Origin: Lachnospiraceae bacterium
GTDB lineage: Bacteria; Bacillota; Clostridia; Lachnospirales; Lachnospiraceae
Direction: 5' to 3'
Assembly: GCA_902363445.1 (NCBI GenBank)
Contig: CABJAB010000002.1
Location: forward strand, 248,001-312,000
DNA length: 64,000 nt
Below the pieces are notes generated by a model. The model did no database searches and had not been told where the DNA came from. It worked only from the letters and a program-made list of their open reading frames with translations. Each line of letters begins with the position of its first letter. The stretch's first letter is position 1. Positions 16,212-26,100 of the stretch are shown in pieces. Position numbers and translations under genes: made by a program.

Positions 16212-17819
16212 GTGGCTTTTAAGCAGCAGGAATCATGGAAAAACGAGATAGAAAAACGGCGGACGTTCGCGATCATTTCCCATCCCGATGCGGGAAAGAC
16301 GACATTGACGGAGAAATTCCTTCTCTATGGAGGCGCGATTAACCTGGCTGGCTCCGTGAAAGGAAAAAAGACCGCGAAGCATGCGGTGTCCGATTGGATG
16401 GAAATAGAAAAACAGAGGGGCATTTCTGTCACATCGTCGGTTCTTCAGTTCAATTACGGAGGATTTTGCATCAACATCCTGGATACACCGGGACATCAGG
16501 ATTTCTCTGAGGATACCTACCGGACGCTGATGGCGGCGGATTCCGCGGTCATGGTAATCGATGCCAGCAAGGGTGTGGAGGCTCAGACGATCAAGCTTTT
16601 CAAGGTCTGCCTGCTCCGGCAGATCCCTATATTCACTTTTATCAATAAGATGGACCGGGACGCAAACGATCCGTTTGACCTGATGGATGAAATCGAGTCG
16701 GTTCTTGGCATCGCCACCTGCCCGGTCAACTGGCCGATAGGTTCAGGGCGGGAGTTCAAAGGAGTATATGAACGGGACAGGAAATGTATCACCACATTCA
16801 CGGCGGCAATGAACGGACAAAGGGAAGTGGACACAAAAGAAGTGGACTTGAATGACCCTCAGGTGAACTGGCTCATTGGGGAAGGCTATCACAGCCAGCT
16901 GCTGGAGGACATCGAGCTTTTAGACGGCGCGGGCCAGGAGCTTGACATGGAGCTGGTGAGACAGGGAAAGCTGTCCCCGGTCTTCTTCGGGTCTGCGCTC
17001 ACGAATTTTGGGGTGGAGACGTTCTTAAAGCATTTCCTGAAGATGACGACCCCGCCTCTTCCGAGAAGGGCGGATATCGGAATTATAGATCCGGTTAGTT
17101 CGGATTTTTCTGCCTTTGTATTTAAAATACAGGCTAATATGAACAAGGCCCACAGAGACAGAATCGCGTTTATGCGGATCTGTTCCGGAAAATTTGAAGC
17201 AGGCATGGAGGTAAACCATATCCAGGGCGGCAGAAAGGTGAAGCTGTCCCAGCCTCAGCAGCTGATGGCACAGGAGAGGAAGATCGTGGACGAAGCCTAT
17301 GCGGGGGATATCATCGGCGTCTTTGACCCGGGGATTTTTTCAATCGGCGATACCCTTACGTCCTCCGGCCAGAAATTTGCCTACGAGGGGATTCCGACTT
17401 TTGCCCCGGAGCATTTTGCGAGACTTCGGCAGATGGATACCATGAAGCGGAAGCAGTTCTTAAAGGGCGTGAACCAGATTGCCCAGGAGGGTGCCATCCA
17501 GATCTTCCAGGAGTTTAATACCGGCATGGAGGAGATTATTGTGGGAGTGGTAGGCGTCCTGCAGTTTGATGTCCTTTTGTTCCGCCTGAATAACGAGTAC
17601 AATGTGGAAGTGAAGCTGGATCCGCTTCCCTATGAGCATATACGCTGGATCGCCAACAAGGACGGCCTGGATGTGGAAAAGATCCAGGGCACCTCTGATA
17701 TGAAGAGGGTGAAAGATTTGAAAGGGAATCCGCTTCTCCTGTTCATCAACAGCTGGAGCATGGGGATGGTGCTCGACCGGAATCCGGGCCTTGTCCTGGA
17801 GGAGTTCAGCAGGAACTGA
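16212..17819 (+). CDS. prfC: Peptide chain release factor 3
   Basis: 535 residues, starting at GTG 16212 ten bases after TAGGAGG. The GTPase motifs are SHPDAGKTTLTEKFLLYGG (G1), RGISVTSSV (G2), DTPGHQDF (G3), NKMDRD (G4), then the EF-G-like domain II. The GAINLAGSVKGKKTAKHAVSDWMEIEKQRGIS stretch distinguishes RF3 from EF-G and tetracycline-resistance proteins. It recycles RF1/RF2 from the ribosome after termination. It stands alone after cls with a 65-base gap. Confidence 0.96.
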   Translation: MAFKQQESWKNEIEKRRTFAIISHPDAGKTTLTEKFLLYGGAINLAGSVKGKKTAKHAVSDWMEIEKQRGISVTSSVLQFNYGGFCINILDTPGHQDFSEDTYRTLMAADSAVMVIDASKGVEAQTIKLFKVCLLRQIPIFTFINKMDRDANDPFDLMDEIESVLGIATCPVNWPIGSGREFKGVYERDRKCITTFTAAMNGQREVDTKEVDLNDPQVNWLIGEGYHSQLLEDIELLDGAGQELDMELVRQGKLSPVFFGSALTNFGVETFLKHFLKMTTPPLPRRADIGIIDPVSSDFSAFVFKIQANMNKAHRDRIAFMRICSGKFEAGMEVNHIQGGRKVKLSQPQQLMAQERKIVDEAYAGDIIGVFDPGIFSIGDTLTSSGQKFAYEGIPTFAPEHFARLRQMDTMKRKQFLKGVNQIAQEGAIQIFQEFNTGMEEIIVGVVGVLQFDVLLFRLNNEYNVEVKLDPLPYEHIRWIANKDGLDVEKIQGTSDMKRVKDLKGNPLLLFINSWSMGMVLDRNPGLVLEEFSRN

Positions 17820-17888
17820 CCGGGATATCACCGGCATCAGGCAACAAGTACAGGCCGGACGGCATAAAATAGCCTTAAGGAAGGTATT

Positions 17889-18164
17889 ATGCCGGGAGAG
17901 CTTGCCATGAGGATGAGCGATTTAAGAATGAAAGAGGTCATCAATATCTGTGACGGAAAGAGGATGGGATTTATAACCGATGCAGAGTTTGACTGTAAAA
18001 CGGGCTGCATTCAGAAGTTCATCATACCGGGTCCGGCCCATATCTGCGGTTTTTTGGGCAGGGATTCGGAATACATAATTCCATATGGCTGTGTGGAGCA
18101 GATTGGGGAGGACTTTGTACTGGTGAAGGTGATCACGGAGGACTGCCTGAATAAATGCAAATGA
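17889..18164 (+). CDS. YmxH/YlmC family sporulation-associated PRC-barrel protein
   Basis: 91 residues from ATG 17889, or 85 from ATG 17907, which fits the family's usual N terminus (MRxSDLRxKEVINI). Both starts have purine-rich ribosome sites. The protein is a PRC-barrel-like beta fold: EVINICDGKRMGFITDAEFD, then FIIPGP and YIIPYGCVEQIGEDFVLV. It is widespread in spore formers and in Bacillus some members are induced during sporulation; the molecular role is unknown. A GGCATAA (17861-17867) / TTATGCC (17887-17893) inverted repeat folds over the first ATG, which slightly favours the second start. nrdR follows 24 bases later. Confidence 0.85.
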   Translation: MPGELAMRMSDLRMKEVINICDGKRMGFITDAEFDCKTGCIQKFIIPGPAHICGFLGRDSEYIIPYGCVEQIGEDFVLVKVITEDCLNKCK

Positions 18165-18188
18165 GCAGCGGAAAAAGGAGGATATACC

Positions 18189-18656
18189 ATGAAGTGTCCG
18201 TTCTGTAATAACGAGAACATCAAGGTGATCGATTCCAGGCCTGCAGAGGACAATAACGCCATCCGGCGGAGGCGTCAGTGCGAGGCCTGCGGACGGAGAT
18301 TTACCACTTATGAAAAGATCGAGACGATTCCGCTGATGGTGGTCAAAAAGGATGACACCAGACAGGCCTATGACCGTGCGAAAATCGAGGCCGGAGTGCT
18401 GCTGGCATGCCATAAAAGGCCGGTATCCACCCAGGATATCAATCGCTTGGTGGACGAAGTGGAGAATGAAATCTTCAATTCGGAAGAAAAAGAGATCACC
18501 ACCACCAGGATCGGCAACCTGGTCATGGACAAGCTGAAACAGCTGGACGAGGTGGCATATGTCCGTTTTTCCTCTGTATATCGGGAGTTCAAGGATGTGA
18601 ATACCTTCTTAAAAGAGCTGGAGAAGCTTTATAAAGGCGGGAAAAGAGAGCTATGA
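18189..18656 (+). CDS. nrdR: Transcriptional repressor of ribonucleotide reductase genes
   Basis: 155 residues. An N-terminal zinc ribbon (CPFC at 3-6, CEAC further on, with IRRRRQCEACGRRFTTYE) is followed by an ATP-cone domain (VVKKDDTRQAYDRAKIEAGVLLACHKRPV). It senses ATP/dATP and represses nrd operons by binding NrdR boxes; no nrd gene lies in this window. GGAGG precedes the ATG. The last bases overlap the next gene's ATG (ATGA), so the two are coupled. Confidence 0.96.
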   Translation: MKCPFCNNENIKVIDSRPAEDNNAIRRRRQCEACGRRFTTYEKIETIPLMVVKKDDTRQAYDRAKIEAGVLLACHKRPVSTQDINRLVDEVENEIFNSEEKEITTTRIGNLVMDKLKQLDEVAYVRFSSVYREFKDVNTFLKELEKLYKGGKREL

Positions 18657-19156
18657 TGTTTAGACGATTTTATCCGGATGAATATGTGGACTCCTCCTAC
18701 GGGATCGATTATGAAGCGTTATGGGCCAGAGGGGTCCGGGGCCTTTTGTTTGATATTGACAATACGCTGGTGCCCCATGGAAAGCCGGAGACGGAGGATG
18801 CGGTAGCTCTTTTTGCCAGGCTCCATGACATGGGATTTGAGACCTGTTTGATATCCAATAACCAGGAGCCGAGGGTCGCGCCCTTTGGGAAGGCGATGAA
18901 CAGCCGTTATCTGTACAACGCCCATAAGCCGTCGAGGAAAAATTACAGGCGTGCCATGGAAGAGATGGGAACGGATGTTTCAACAACAGTATTTGTCGGC
19001 GACCAGCTGTTTACCGACGTTTATGGAGCCAAGCGCTGCGGGATATACAGTATATTGGTGAAGCCCATCCATCCGAAGGAAGAGATCCAGATTGTGCTCA
19101 AACGGTATCTGGAGCGGGTGGTCCTACATTTCTACAAAAAATCCTTGAAAAACTAA
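18653..19156 (+). CDS. YqeG-family HAD-IIIA phosphatase
   Basis: 167 residues. HAD motif I DIDNTLVPHG lies near residue 37, motif II is in LISNNQ, and the C-terminal part has KPSRKNYRRAMEEMG and FVGDQLFTDVYGAKRCG (motif IV). It belongs to the YqeG group of predicted phosphatases found in most Firmicutes, usually near genes for ribosome assembly or NrdR; the substrate is unknown. The start overlaps the nrdR stop by 4 bases. Confidence 0.88.
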   Translation: MMFRRFYPDEYVDSSYGIDYEALWARGVRGLLFDIDNTLVPHGKPETEDAVALFARLHDMGFETCLISNNQEPRVAPFGKAMNSRYLYNAHKPSRKNYRRAMEEMGTDVSTTVFVGDQLFTDVYGAKRCGIYSILVKPIHPKEEIQIVLKRYLERVVLHFYKKSLKN

Positions 19157-19173
19157 TTGATATAGTATAGAAT
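19145..19173 (+). promoter_or_regulatory. Promoter for efp
   Basis: TTGAAA (19145-19150), 17 bases, then TAGAAT (19168-19173). It overlaps the end of the YqeG gene and lies about 40 bases before the efp start. Confidence 0.6.
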
Positions 19174-19214
19174 TAAACAGATAGACAAGTTGAACTGAAG
19201 GAGGAATATCAGAG

Positions 19215-19772
19215 ATGGTATCAGCTGGCGATTTTAGAAACGGTATTACGGTGGAAATCGAAGGGAACGTGTTCCAGGTCATCGAATTCCAGCATGTAAA
19301 ACCCGGCAAAGGCGCAGCTTTTGTTAGAACGAAATTAAGGAATATTAAGAATGGCGGTGTGATTGAAAAGACCTTCCGTCCCACAGAAAAATTTGAAAAT
19401 GCTCATATTGACAGGGCTGACATGCAGTATCTTTATTCAGATGGAGAACTGTATTATTTTATGGATGTGAACACGTATGATCAGATTCCTCTCGGTCAGG
19501 ATATGGTCGGCGATACGCTTAAGTTTGTAAAAGAAAATGAGATGGTAAAGGTATGTTCCCATAAAGGACAGGTATTCTCTATCGAGCCTCCTCTGTTCGT
19601 TGAATTGGAGATTACGGAAACGGAACCCGGTTTCAAGGGCGATACGGCTACCGGCGCGACGAAGCCCGCTACGGTTGAAACCGGCGCGGTGGTATATGTG
19701 CCTTTGTTCGTGGAGCAGGGGGACAGGATTAAAATTGATACCAGAACGGGCGAATATTTATCCAGAGTATAA
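19215..19772 (+). CDS. efp: Elongation factor P
   Basis: 185 residues, the exact family size. The N-terminal KOW-like domain has the loop [17 protein letters not shown] with Lys32 at the tip, the residue modified in some species. The C-terminal OB domain ends in [17 protein letters not shown]. It enters stalled ribosomes between the P and E sites to help form bonds in polyproline stretches. The gene has its own promoter and a strong terminator, so it is likely monocistronic. No EpmA- or YmfI-type modification gene is nearby. Confidence 0.98.
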   Translation: MVSAGDFRNGITVEIEGNVFQVIEFQHVKPGKGAAFVRTKLRNIKNGGVIEKTFRPTEKFENAHIDRADMQYLYSDGELYYFMDVNTYDQIPLGQDMVGDTLKFVKENEMVKVCSHKGQVFSIEPPLFVELEITETEPGFKGDTATGATKPATVETGAVVYVPLFVEQGDRIKIDTRTGEYLSRV

Positions 19773-19796
19773 ATTCAGATTTAGTATAAAGCAACG

Positions 19797-19837
19797 GCAA
19801 AATAACGGCGCAGCGGGGAGCTGCGCCGTTATTTTGC
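19797..19837 (+). terminator. Strong terminator after efp
   Basis: An 18-bp perfect stem, GCAAAATAACGGCGCAGC (19797-19814) with its reverse complement at 19820-19837 and a 5-base loop. The A and T ends make it work in both directions. Confidence 0.88.
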
Positions 19838-19882
19838 TGTCTTTTGAACTCATATGGAGGCCGGAAGCGCCAATTTTCAGTT

Positions 19883-19900
19883 TGTAGCATAAATGCTACA
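19883..19900. repeat. Palindrome TGTAGCAT-AA-ATGCTACA upstream of the XRE gene
   Basis: A perfect 8-bp dyad with a 2-base centre, about 40 bases before the -35 box of the XRE gene. It is a candidate operator or a boundary element. Confidence 0.5.
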
Positions 19901-19935
19901 TGTGATTTTGTTGTTTTACTTGAATGTTAAAATGC

Positions 19936-19969
19936 GTTGCTTGAAGCAACGGGCGGTTCCGCCTATAAT
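19936..19969 (+). promoter_or_regulatory. Promoter and overlapping dyad for the XRE regulator
   Basis: TTGAAG (19941-19946), 17 bases, then TATAAT (19964-19969). The perfect dyad GTTGCTT-G-AAGCAAC (19936-19950) covers the -35 box, and GGCGG/CCGCC fills the spacer. A repressor binding here would block the promoter, so autoregulation is plausible. Confidence 0.6.
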
Positions 19970-20004
19970 AGAGATAACAACTGAAAGAAAGGTGGTCAGC
20001 CCTA

Positions 20005-20514
20005 ATGTTAAGCGAAAATATTAAAACAATCAGGAAGTCAAAAGGACTATCGCAACAAGAACTTGCTATCAAACTGAATGTAGTGCGGCAAACAATATCT
20101 AAATGGGAGCAGGGATTGTCGGTTCCCGATTCTGATATGTTGATTTCTATATCGGAGATACTTGAAACACCCGTAAGTACTTTACTTGGAGAAACTATTG
20201 TTGACTCGGAAGCCGATGACTTAAAAGTAATCTCTGAAAAATTGGAGATTATAAACTTGCAGCTTGCACAAAGAAAAAACATGAGAAGAAAAATGTTTCA
20301 AAGGTTATTTATTTTATTGTGTGCGGTCATAGTAATAGTCTTTGCGGTCTTAGGGGGACTAAATAGTCCTTATCTTGGTTGGAATTATAACGACCCTGAA
20401 ACTGCTGTTTTAGGAGTGGCTTTTCACGCATTTGAATGGCTGTTTATCAGACTGGCGCCGATTGTCCTTATAGGGGCAATTATAGGAAGCTTCTTGGCGC
20501 GTAAGAAAGTATGA
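20005..20514 (+). CDS. Membrane-anchored XRE-family transcriptional regulator
   Basis: 169 residues. The N-terminal helix-turn-helix (about 5-60) reads IKTIRKSKGLSQQELAIKLN and VRQTISKWEQGLSVPD. Two membrane segments follow at about 100-118 and 144-164 with an outer loop (NSPYLGWNYNDPE) between. This architecture is common in Firmicutes for regulators that respond to a membrane or envelope signal. The gene is visibly more AT-rich than its neighbours and is bracketed by hairpins, suggesting horizontal gain. A 17-codon frame beginning in its stop codon (ATGA, 20511) may be the stub of a lost partner gene. Its target is unknown; palindromes in its own promoter suggest autoregulation. Confidence 0.85.
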   Translation: MLSENIKTIRKSKGLSQQELAIKLNVVRQTISKWEQGLSVPDSDMLISISEILETPVSTLLGETIVDSEADDLKVISEKLEIINLQLAQRKNMRRKMFQRLFILLCAVIVIVFAVLGGLNSPYLGWNYNDPETAVLGVAFHAFEWLFIRLAPIVLIGAIIGSFLARKKV

Positions 20515-20630
20515 CGGTTCGCAATGCAGAGGAAACGTTACTGCAATTGATGGCGAAAATATAAGAAATTACATGTAGTTTCACGGTGAACCTGTGAAAA
20601 GATATTAAAAATCTATGCTGTTTATTTACT

Positions 20631-20680
20631 TAAAAAGGACCTGAGACGCCGTCTCCTGAACAGAGACGGCGTCTCAGGTC
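20631..20680 (-). terminator. Terminator of the cupin-like gene (minus strand)
   Basis: Perfect 18-bp arms, GACCTGAGACGCCGTCTC at 20638-20655 and its complement at 20663-20680, with a 7-base loop. Read on the minus strand the stem is followed by a T-run (from the AAAAA at 20632-20636). Confidence 0.8.
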
Positions 20681-20712
20681 TTATGCTTGTATCATATTTG
20701 GATATGACTGGG

Positions 20713-21165
20713 TTATTCTCCGCAGATCATTTCCGGCAGATCCATCCTGGGAGCTTCCTGTACGGGAGAGACTACAACGGCCTTGAAGGTACATCCTTCG
20801 GCTACCGCTACGAAGTGGCCTTTTCCGGCAGCGATATCCAGCTGAACTCCTGCAGGGATGCGAACCATCTGAGCGGTATCCATGGCGGGCTTTCCGTCAA
20901 CGATATCAATGAACAGCATCAGTGCAGTTCCTTCAAAGAAATAGAACTGTTCCGCGTCCTCATGAAATTCGATCACGTCGAAGTTGGGAGTATGGTGCCA
21001 TCCCTGGAGTACGCCGGACATGATGTTTCCGGTCTTGAATCCGGTCACGACGGGAAATGCGGTCCACTCGAAGAAATTTTCCTTATAAGCTTCACAGGTG
21101 TCAGTGAAAGCTACATTTACCCCTTTAATAGTTACATCCTTTAAATCCTGAATCTTTACGTTCAT
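20713..21165 (-). CDS. Cupin-like protein, possibly AllA/ureidoglycolate-lyase related
   Basis: 150 residues on the minus strand, starting at 21165 with ACGGAGG upstream. The pattern WHHTPNFDVIEFHEDAEQFYFFEGTALMLFIDI followed by VRIPAGVQLDIAAGKGHFVAVAEG looks like a double-stranded beta-helix (cupin) with a metal or ligand site, and recalls the small AllA-type ureidoglycolate lyases. No allantoin or purine catabolism genes are adjacent, so the substrate is open. It is transcribed divergently from argS and ends at its own strong terminator. Confidence 0.6.
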   Translation of the reverse strand: MNVKIQDLKDVTIKGVNVAFTDTCEAYKENFFEWTAFPVVTGFKTGNIMSGVLQGWHHTPNFDVIEFHEDAEQFYFFEGTALMLFIDIVDGKPAMDTAQMVRIPAGVQLDIAAGKGHFVAVAEGCTFKAVVVSPVQEAPRMDLPEMICGE

Positions 21166-21262
21166 ATCAATATCCTCCGTTTTATTTTATACCTTTAAAC
21201 AGTATAACACCCCAGGACAGGATTGAAAAGATAAAATGCTGGATTTTTTAGGGAATACATAT

Positions 21263-21268
21263 TATAAT
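21263..21268 (+). promoter_or_regulatory. Possible -10 element for argS
   Basis: TATAAT in an AT-rich stretch about 58 bases before argS. The -35 region 17 bases upstream (TGGATT) is weak. No T-box leader features are present. Confidence 0.35.
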
Positions 21269-21325
21269 ATATCGGATAGGCTGAATGAAAAAAACAGGAA
21301 AAATCATTGAAACCGAGGAGGAACC

Positions 21326-23095
21326 ATGAAGAAACTGATTGATTTGATAACAGAGACCGTAGAGCAGGGATTTGAAGCCTGTGGATATGAGGGGTCACTG
21401 GGCAAGGTGACGCTGTCCAACCGTCCGGACCTTTGTGAATATCAGTGTAACGGCGCCATGGCCGGTGCAAAGCTCTATAAAAAGGCTCCCATCATGATCG
21501 CCGGCGACGTGGTGGAAAAGCTGAAGGACGCTCCGTGCTTCGAGGAGGCTGCCGCGGTATCTCCCGGTTTTATCAATTTAAAGCTTTCCAAAACATTTTT
21601 GGCGGATTATCTGGAGGAAATGGATCATTCAGAAAAATTAGGAGTGGTCTATGACGGTGATAAAGAGACCATTGTCATCGACTACGGCGGCCCCAATGTG
21701 GCCAAGCCTCTTCATGTGGGGCATCTCCGTTCTGCGATCATAGGTGAGAGTATGAAGCGTCTGGGCCGTTTCCTCGGCCATGAAGTCATAGGGGATGTGC
21801 ACCTGGGCGACTGGGGGCTCCAGATGGGCCTGATCATCGAAGAGCTGAAGGAAAGAAAACCGGAGCTCCCCTATTTTGATGAGGCGTATACGGAGGCTTA
21901 TCCGGAGGAAGCGCCGTTTACCATAGGAGAGCTGGAAGAAATCTATCCGGCGGCCAGCGCCAGATCAAAGGCTGACGAGGCTTTTGCGGAGAAAGCCCAT
22001 GACGCGACCTTTAAGCTGCAGAGCGGGGACCGGGGATATATGGCATTGTGGAATCATATCCTGAATGTATCGGTTTCTGATCTGAAGAAAAATTACGAAA
22101 AGCTGAATGTTACCTTTGACATCTGGAAAAAAGAGAGTGATGCACAGCCTTATATCCCGGCCATGGTCCAGGAGATGAAGGAAAAGGGGTTTGCCCATGA
22201 GAGCCAGGGGGCTCTGGTGGTAGATGTCAAGGAAGATACGGATACGAAGGACATCCCGCCCTGCATCCTCCTGAAGTCGGATGGAGCAACTCTTTATTCG
22301 ACGACGGATCTGGCCACGCTGGTGGAAAGAGAGAAGCTGTTTTCTCCGGACCGTGTGCTCTACGTGGTTGACAAGAGACAGGAGCTTCATTTTACACAAG
22401 TATTCCGCTGCGCCAAAAAGACCGGGATTGTAAGGCCCGAGGTGAAACTGAATTTCCTAGGCTTTGGCACGATGAACGGAAAAGACGGAAAGCCCTTCAA
22501 GACCAGGGACGGCGGAGTGATGAGGCTGGAATATCTGATAAAGGAAATCAGCGATGCGGTATATGAAAAGATTATGGAAAACCGCACGGTTTCAGAGACG
22601 GAGGCCAGAAATACGGCTGAAGTCATCGGTCTGGCAGCGCTCAAGTACGGGGATTTGTCCAATCAGGCTTCAAAGGATTATATGTTTGATGTGGATAGGT
22701 TTATTTCCTTTGAAGGGGACACAGGCCCATATATTCTGTATACCATTGTCCGGATTAAGTCCATTCAGTCAAAATATGAAGCACTGCCGGAACATGATAC
22801 GGGAACGGTAAGGTTGCTTCCAGCGGCTTCTGAGAGTGAAAAAGCTCTTCAGATTGAGGTGAGCAAGGTTTCTGACGCTCTGCTGTCTGCATTTTCAGAA
22901 CAGGCGCCTCATAAGATCTGCCAGTATATATATGACTTATCCAATGCTTTTAACCGATTCTACCATGAAACAAAGATCATGGCGGAGGAAGACAAAGAGA
23001 GGCAGGCGGCATATATCCGGCTGCTGGAGCTTGTAAAGCGGGTACTTGAAACCTGTATCGGTCTTCTTGGTTTTGAGGCGCCAGACAGAATGTAG
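21326..23095 (+). CDS. argS: Arginyl-tRNA synthetase
   Basis: 589 residues, full length. The N-terminal Arg-tRNA domain is followed by the class I catalytic core: DYGGPNVAKPLHVGHLRSAIIGES with the HVGH tetrad, then GDWGLQMG, and the C-terminal anticodon domain with DLSNAFNRFYHETKI. Like many ArgRS it lacks a clear KMSKS; the equivalent loop is in GTMNGKDGKPFKTRDGG. It charges tRNA-Arg. GAGGAGGAA precedes the ATG. The SNF2 gene starts 8 bases after the stop. Confidence 0.97.
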   Translation: MKKLIDLITETVEQGFEACGYEGSLGKVTLSNRPDLCEYQCNGAMAGAKLYKKAPIMIAGDVVEKLKDAPCFEEAAAVSPGFINLKLSKTFLADYLEEMDHSEKLGVVYDGDKETIVIDYGGPNVAKPLHVGHLRSAIIGESMKRLGRFLGHEVIGDVHLGDWGLQMGLIIEELKERKPELPYFDEAYTEAYPEEAPFTIGELEEIYPAASARSKADEAFAEKAHDATFKLQSGDRGYMALWNHILNVSVSDLKKNYEKLNVTFDIWKKESDAQPYIPAMVQEMKEKGFAHESQGALVVDVKEDTDTKDIPPCILLKSDGATLYSTTDLATLVEREKLFSPDRVLYVVDKRQELHFTQVFRCAKKTGIVRPEVKLNFLGFGTMNGKDGKPFKTRDGGVMRLEYLIKEISDAVYEKIMENRTVSETEARNTAEVIGLAALKYGDLSNQASKDYMFDVDRFISFEGDTGPYILYTIVRIKSIQSKYEALPEHDTGTVRLLPAASESEKALQIEVSKVSDALLSAFSEQAPHKICQYIYDLSNAFNRFYHETKIMAEEDKERQAAYIRLLELVKRVLETCIGLLGFEAPDRM

Positions 23096-23102
23096 GTGGG
23101 AA

Positions 23103-26100
23103 ATGATGGCATTCTCCAGCGATTCAATTCGCAGAAAATCCAAAAGTGCACAGGAATACGAGAAAGGAAGGGAGCTTTTTCAAATGGGAAAGGTCCGCTT
23201 TCTTTCCAGCGAGAGCTTTTGGAAAGGGGAAGAGAATATAAAAACATCCGTGACGGACGGGAGCAGGGTTTATCAGGTATCTCTGTTGATCAAGGGCGAC
23301 TGCATCTATCAGGCGACCTGTCAATGTCCTGCCCATAAAGAATACAAAGGGCTGTGCTGCCATGAGGCGGCGGCAGCCTTTTATGCAATGGAAAAAAGGG
23401 GGGCAGAGGCCTCTCCCCATGTATCTACGCCGCCGGAAGTCCGGCGGATGATCCACACGTATACCAGCCGGGAAATGACAAAGCTGATGGCTTCCAAAAT
23501 GGAAGAAAAAATTCATCTGGAGCCGGTGCTTCGGGAGAAAGGCGGAATGCTCCGCATTTATCTGAAGGTCGGTATAAACAGACTTTATCTGGTAAAGGAC
23601 ATGGCGGCGTTTTCCGAAGCCCTGGAATGCGACGCATATGTGGAGTATGGAAAGCAGCTCGGCTTTTATCACAGCCTGGAAGCCTTTGATGATGACTCTG
23701 CCCGGCTGGCTGAGGAGATAAACAGGGCTGTAGGAGAATACCGTTATCTTTATGAAAAGCTGAACCCCATAAGAGGGGGGATGATGCCGGTGCTCCGGGA
23801 ACTGGAGCTTTCGCCGGGAGCCTGTGACAGCTTTATGAAAGCGCTGATAGGACGAACGGTGGAATTTGAAACGCAGGACGGAACCATAAAAGAGCTCAAG
23901 GTAAAAAAGGAGAATCCGAGGCTGCTTGGCGTCATTCGGGCACATGGAAAGGACGGAGCCAGGATTTCCCTGCTGGATGAGATCACGGTATTTTACGGAA
24001 AAAGGAGGATGTATTTAATACGGGAGGACGTTCTCTACTGCTGTGACAAGGGCTGTACTGCCATATTAAAGGAATTTCTGCAGGCCATGAGCCCGGGGAA
24101 GGGAAGCGGAATCCTGTCTGTGGAAATGAGTGAAAAGGATCTTCCTTCTTTCTGCGACTATGTTCTCTCGAAAATTTCCGGCTACGTCAGCCTGGAATCC
24201 ATGGGCATAGATCTGGAGCAGTACCATACGGAGCCTCTCAGAACGAAGTTTTACTTTGATAGTCCCTCTGCTGATGAGATTACACTGAAGGCGGAATTCT
24301 GGTATGGTTCGGTTAAATTCACCCCTTTTGACAGGACGAGGTATTCGGAAGTGTTTCGTGACCAGGTGGGGGAACTGATAGTTGGAACTCTGATAAAACA
24401 GTATTTTACCGGACGCTATGTCGATGACAGCTGCTTTACCGTCAAAGGGGATGAAGAAGCCATGTTCAGCCTGCTGGACGGGGGAATCTCGGAGTTTGAG
24501 AAGCATGGAGAAGTATATTTAAGCGGCGCGATGAAGGAACGCAGGATACTTTCCGAGAGCAGGGTCTCGGTGGGCGTCAGCCTGCATGGAGAGTGGCTGG
24601 ATCTGCAGGTGGATGCAGGCGGGCTGTCTTCTTCAGAGTTGTCGAAGATACTGTCCGCCTATCGTCAGAAACAGACCTATTACCGCCTGAAATCTGGAGA
24701 TTTTCTGAGGCTGTCCGAAACCGGCTTCGGAACACTGGCTGAGCTGTCAAAGGGGCTGGCCCTGGATGATCGTCAGCCGCTTGAGGGTGAGATTCATGTG
24801 CCGAGATACCGGAGCCTCTATCTGGATAAAGTACTGAAGGACGGAAGACATATTGACGTAAACCGGGACAGCGCTTTTAAATCCATTGTCCGGAATATGA
24901 ATTCCGTGAGAGAAAGCGATTTTGAAGTGCCGCCGTCTCTGGGAGATATCCTCAGAGAATATCAGAAGCACGGATTCTTCTGGTTCCGCACATTGGACGC
25001 TTATGGCTTCGGAGGCATCCTGGCGGATGATATGGGCCTGGGCAAGACGATTCAGGTCATAGCCCTTTTGGTGGATGAGGCCAGAAAAAATCCGGATATG
25101 AAGGCGCTTATCGTATGCCCGGCTTCACTGATCTACAACTGGGAGAGTGAGCTGCGCCGGTTCGGGCCGGGGCTTACGGTGACCGTCGTGGCCGGCACGG
25201 GAGCGGAGAGGGCAGAGCTCCTGTCCGGCGGACGGGAGCCCTCACAGGTATACGTCACCTCTTATGACCTTCTGCGAAGAGATACGGCGCTGTACCGGAG
25301 TATGGAGTTTCGTTTTCAGATCATCGATGAAGCTCAGTATATCAAAAACCATGCGACGCAGAATGCGAGAGCGGTAAAACGGATCCGGGCGGTCACCAAA
25401 TTTGCTCTGACCGGAACGCCCATTGAAAACCGCCTGGGGGATCTGTGGAGTATATTTGATTATCTGATGCCCGGTTTTCTGTACAGCTATCAAAAGTTTA
25501 AAAAAGAGTTTGAGCTGCCGGTGCTGCGGGACGGAGATAAGGCCGCTTTGAAGCGCCTGCATCGAATGATCGGCCCATTTCTTCTGAGGCGCTATAAGAA
25601 AGATGTCCTAAAGGATCTGCCGGATAAATTGGAAAGCGTGGTGTACTCCCGTCTGGGAAAGAGCCAGAGAAATCTGTATGCAGCCAATGCTATGAAGTTA
25701 AAAAAAGAGCTGGAATCTTCAGGAGATGAGCAATATCAAAAGAGGCGTATACAGATTCTGGCGGAGCTTACAAGACTGAGGCAGCTTTGCTGTGACCCGG
25801 GCCTTTGCTATGAAGATTATAAAGGCGGTTCGGCCAAACTGGAAACTTGTATGGAGCTGATCTTGGGCGGAGCGGAGTCAGGCCATAAGATTCTGCTGTT
25901 CTCTCAGTTTACTTCCATGCTGGATGTCATGGGAGAACGTCTTTCTAAAGAAGGAATCGCATATTATAAGCTGACGGGGCAGACAGGAAAAGAAGAACGG
26001 ATGGAACTTGTCAATGCGTTTAATCATGACGAGGTGCCGGTATTCCTGATATCTCTCAAAGCGGGCGGAACAGGGCTCAATCTGACTGCGGCAGATGTGG

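Noticed and set aside
21166..21325. T-box leader before argS
   Set aside because: No conserved T-box sequence or specifier-loop structure seen; only AT-rich promoter-like DNA.
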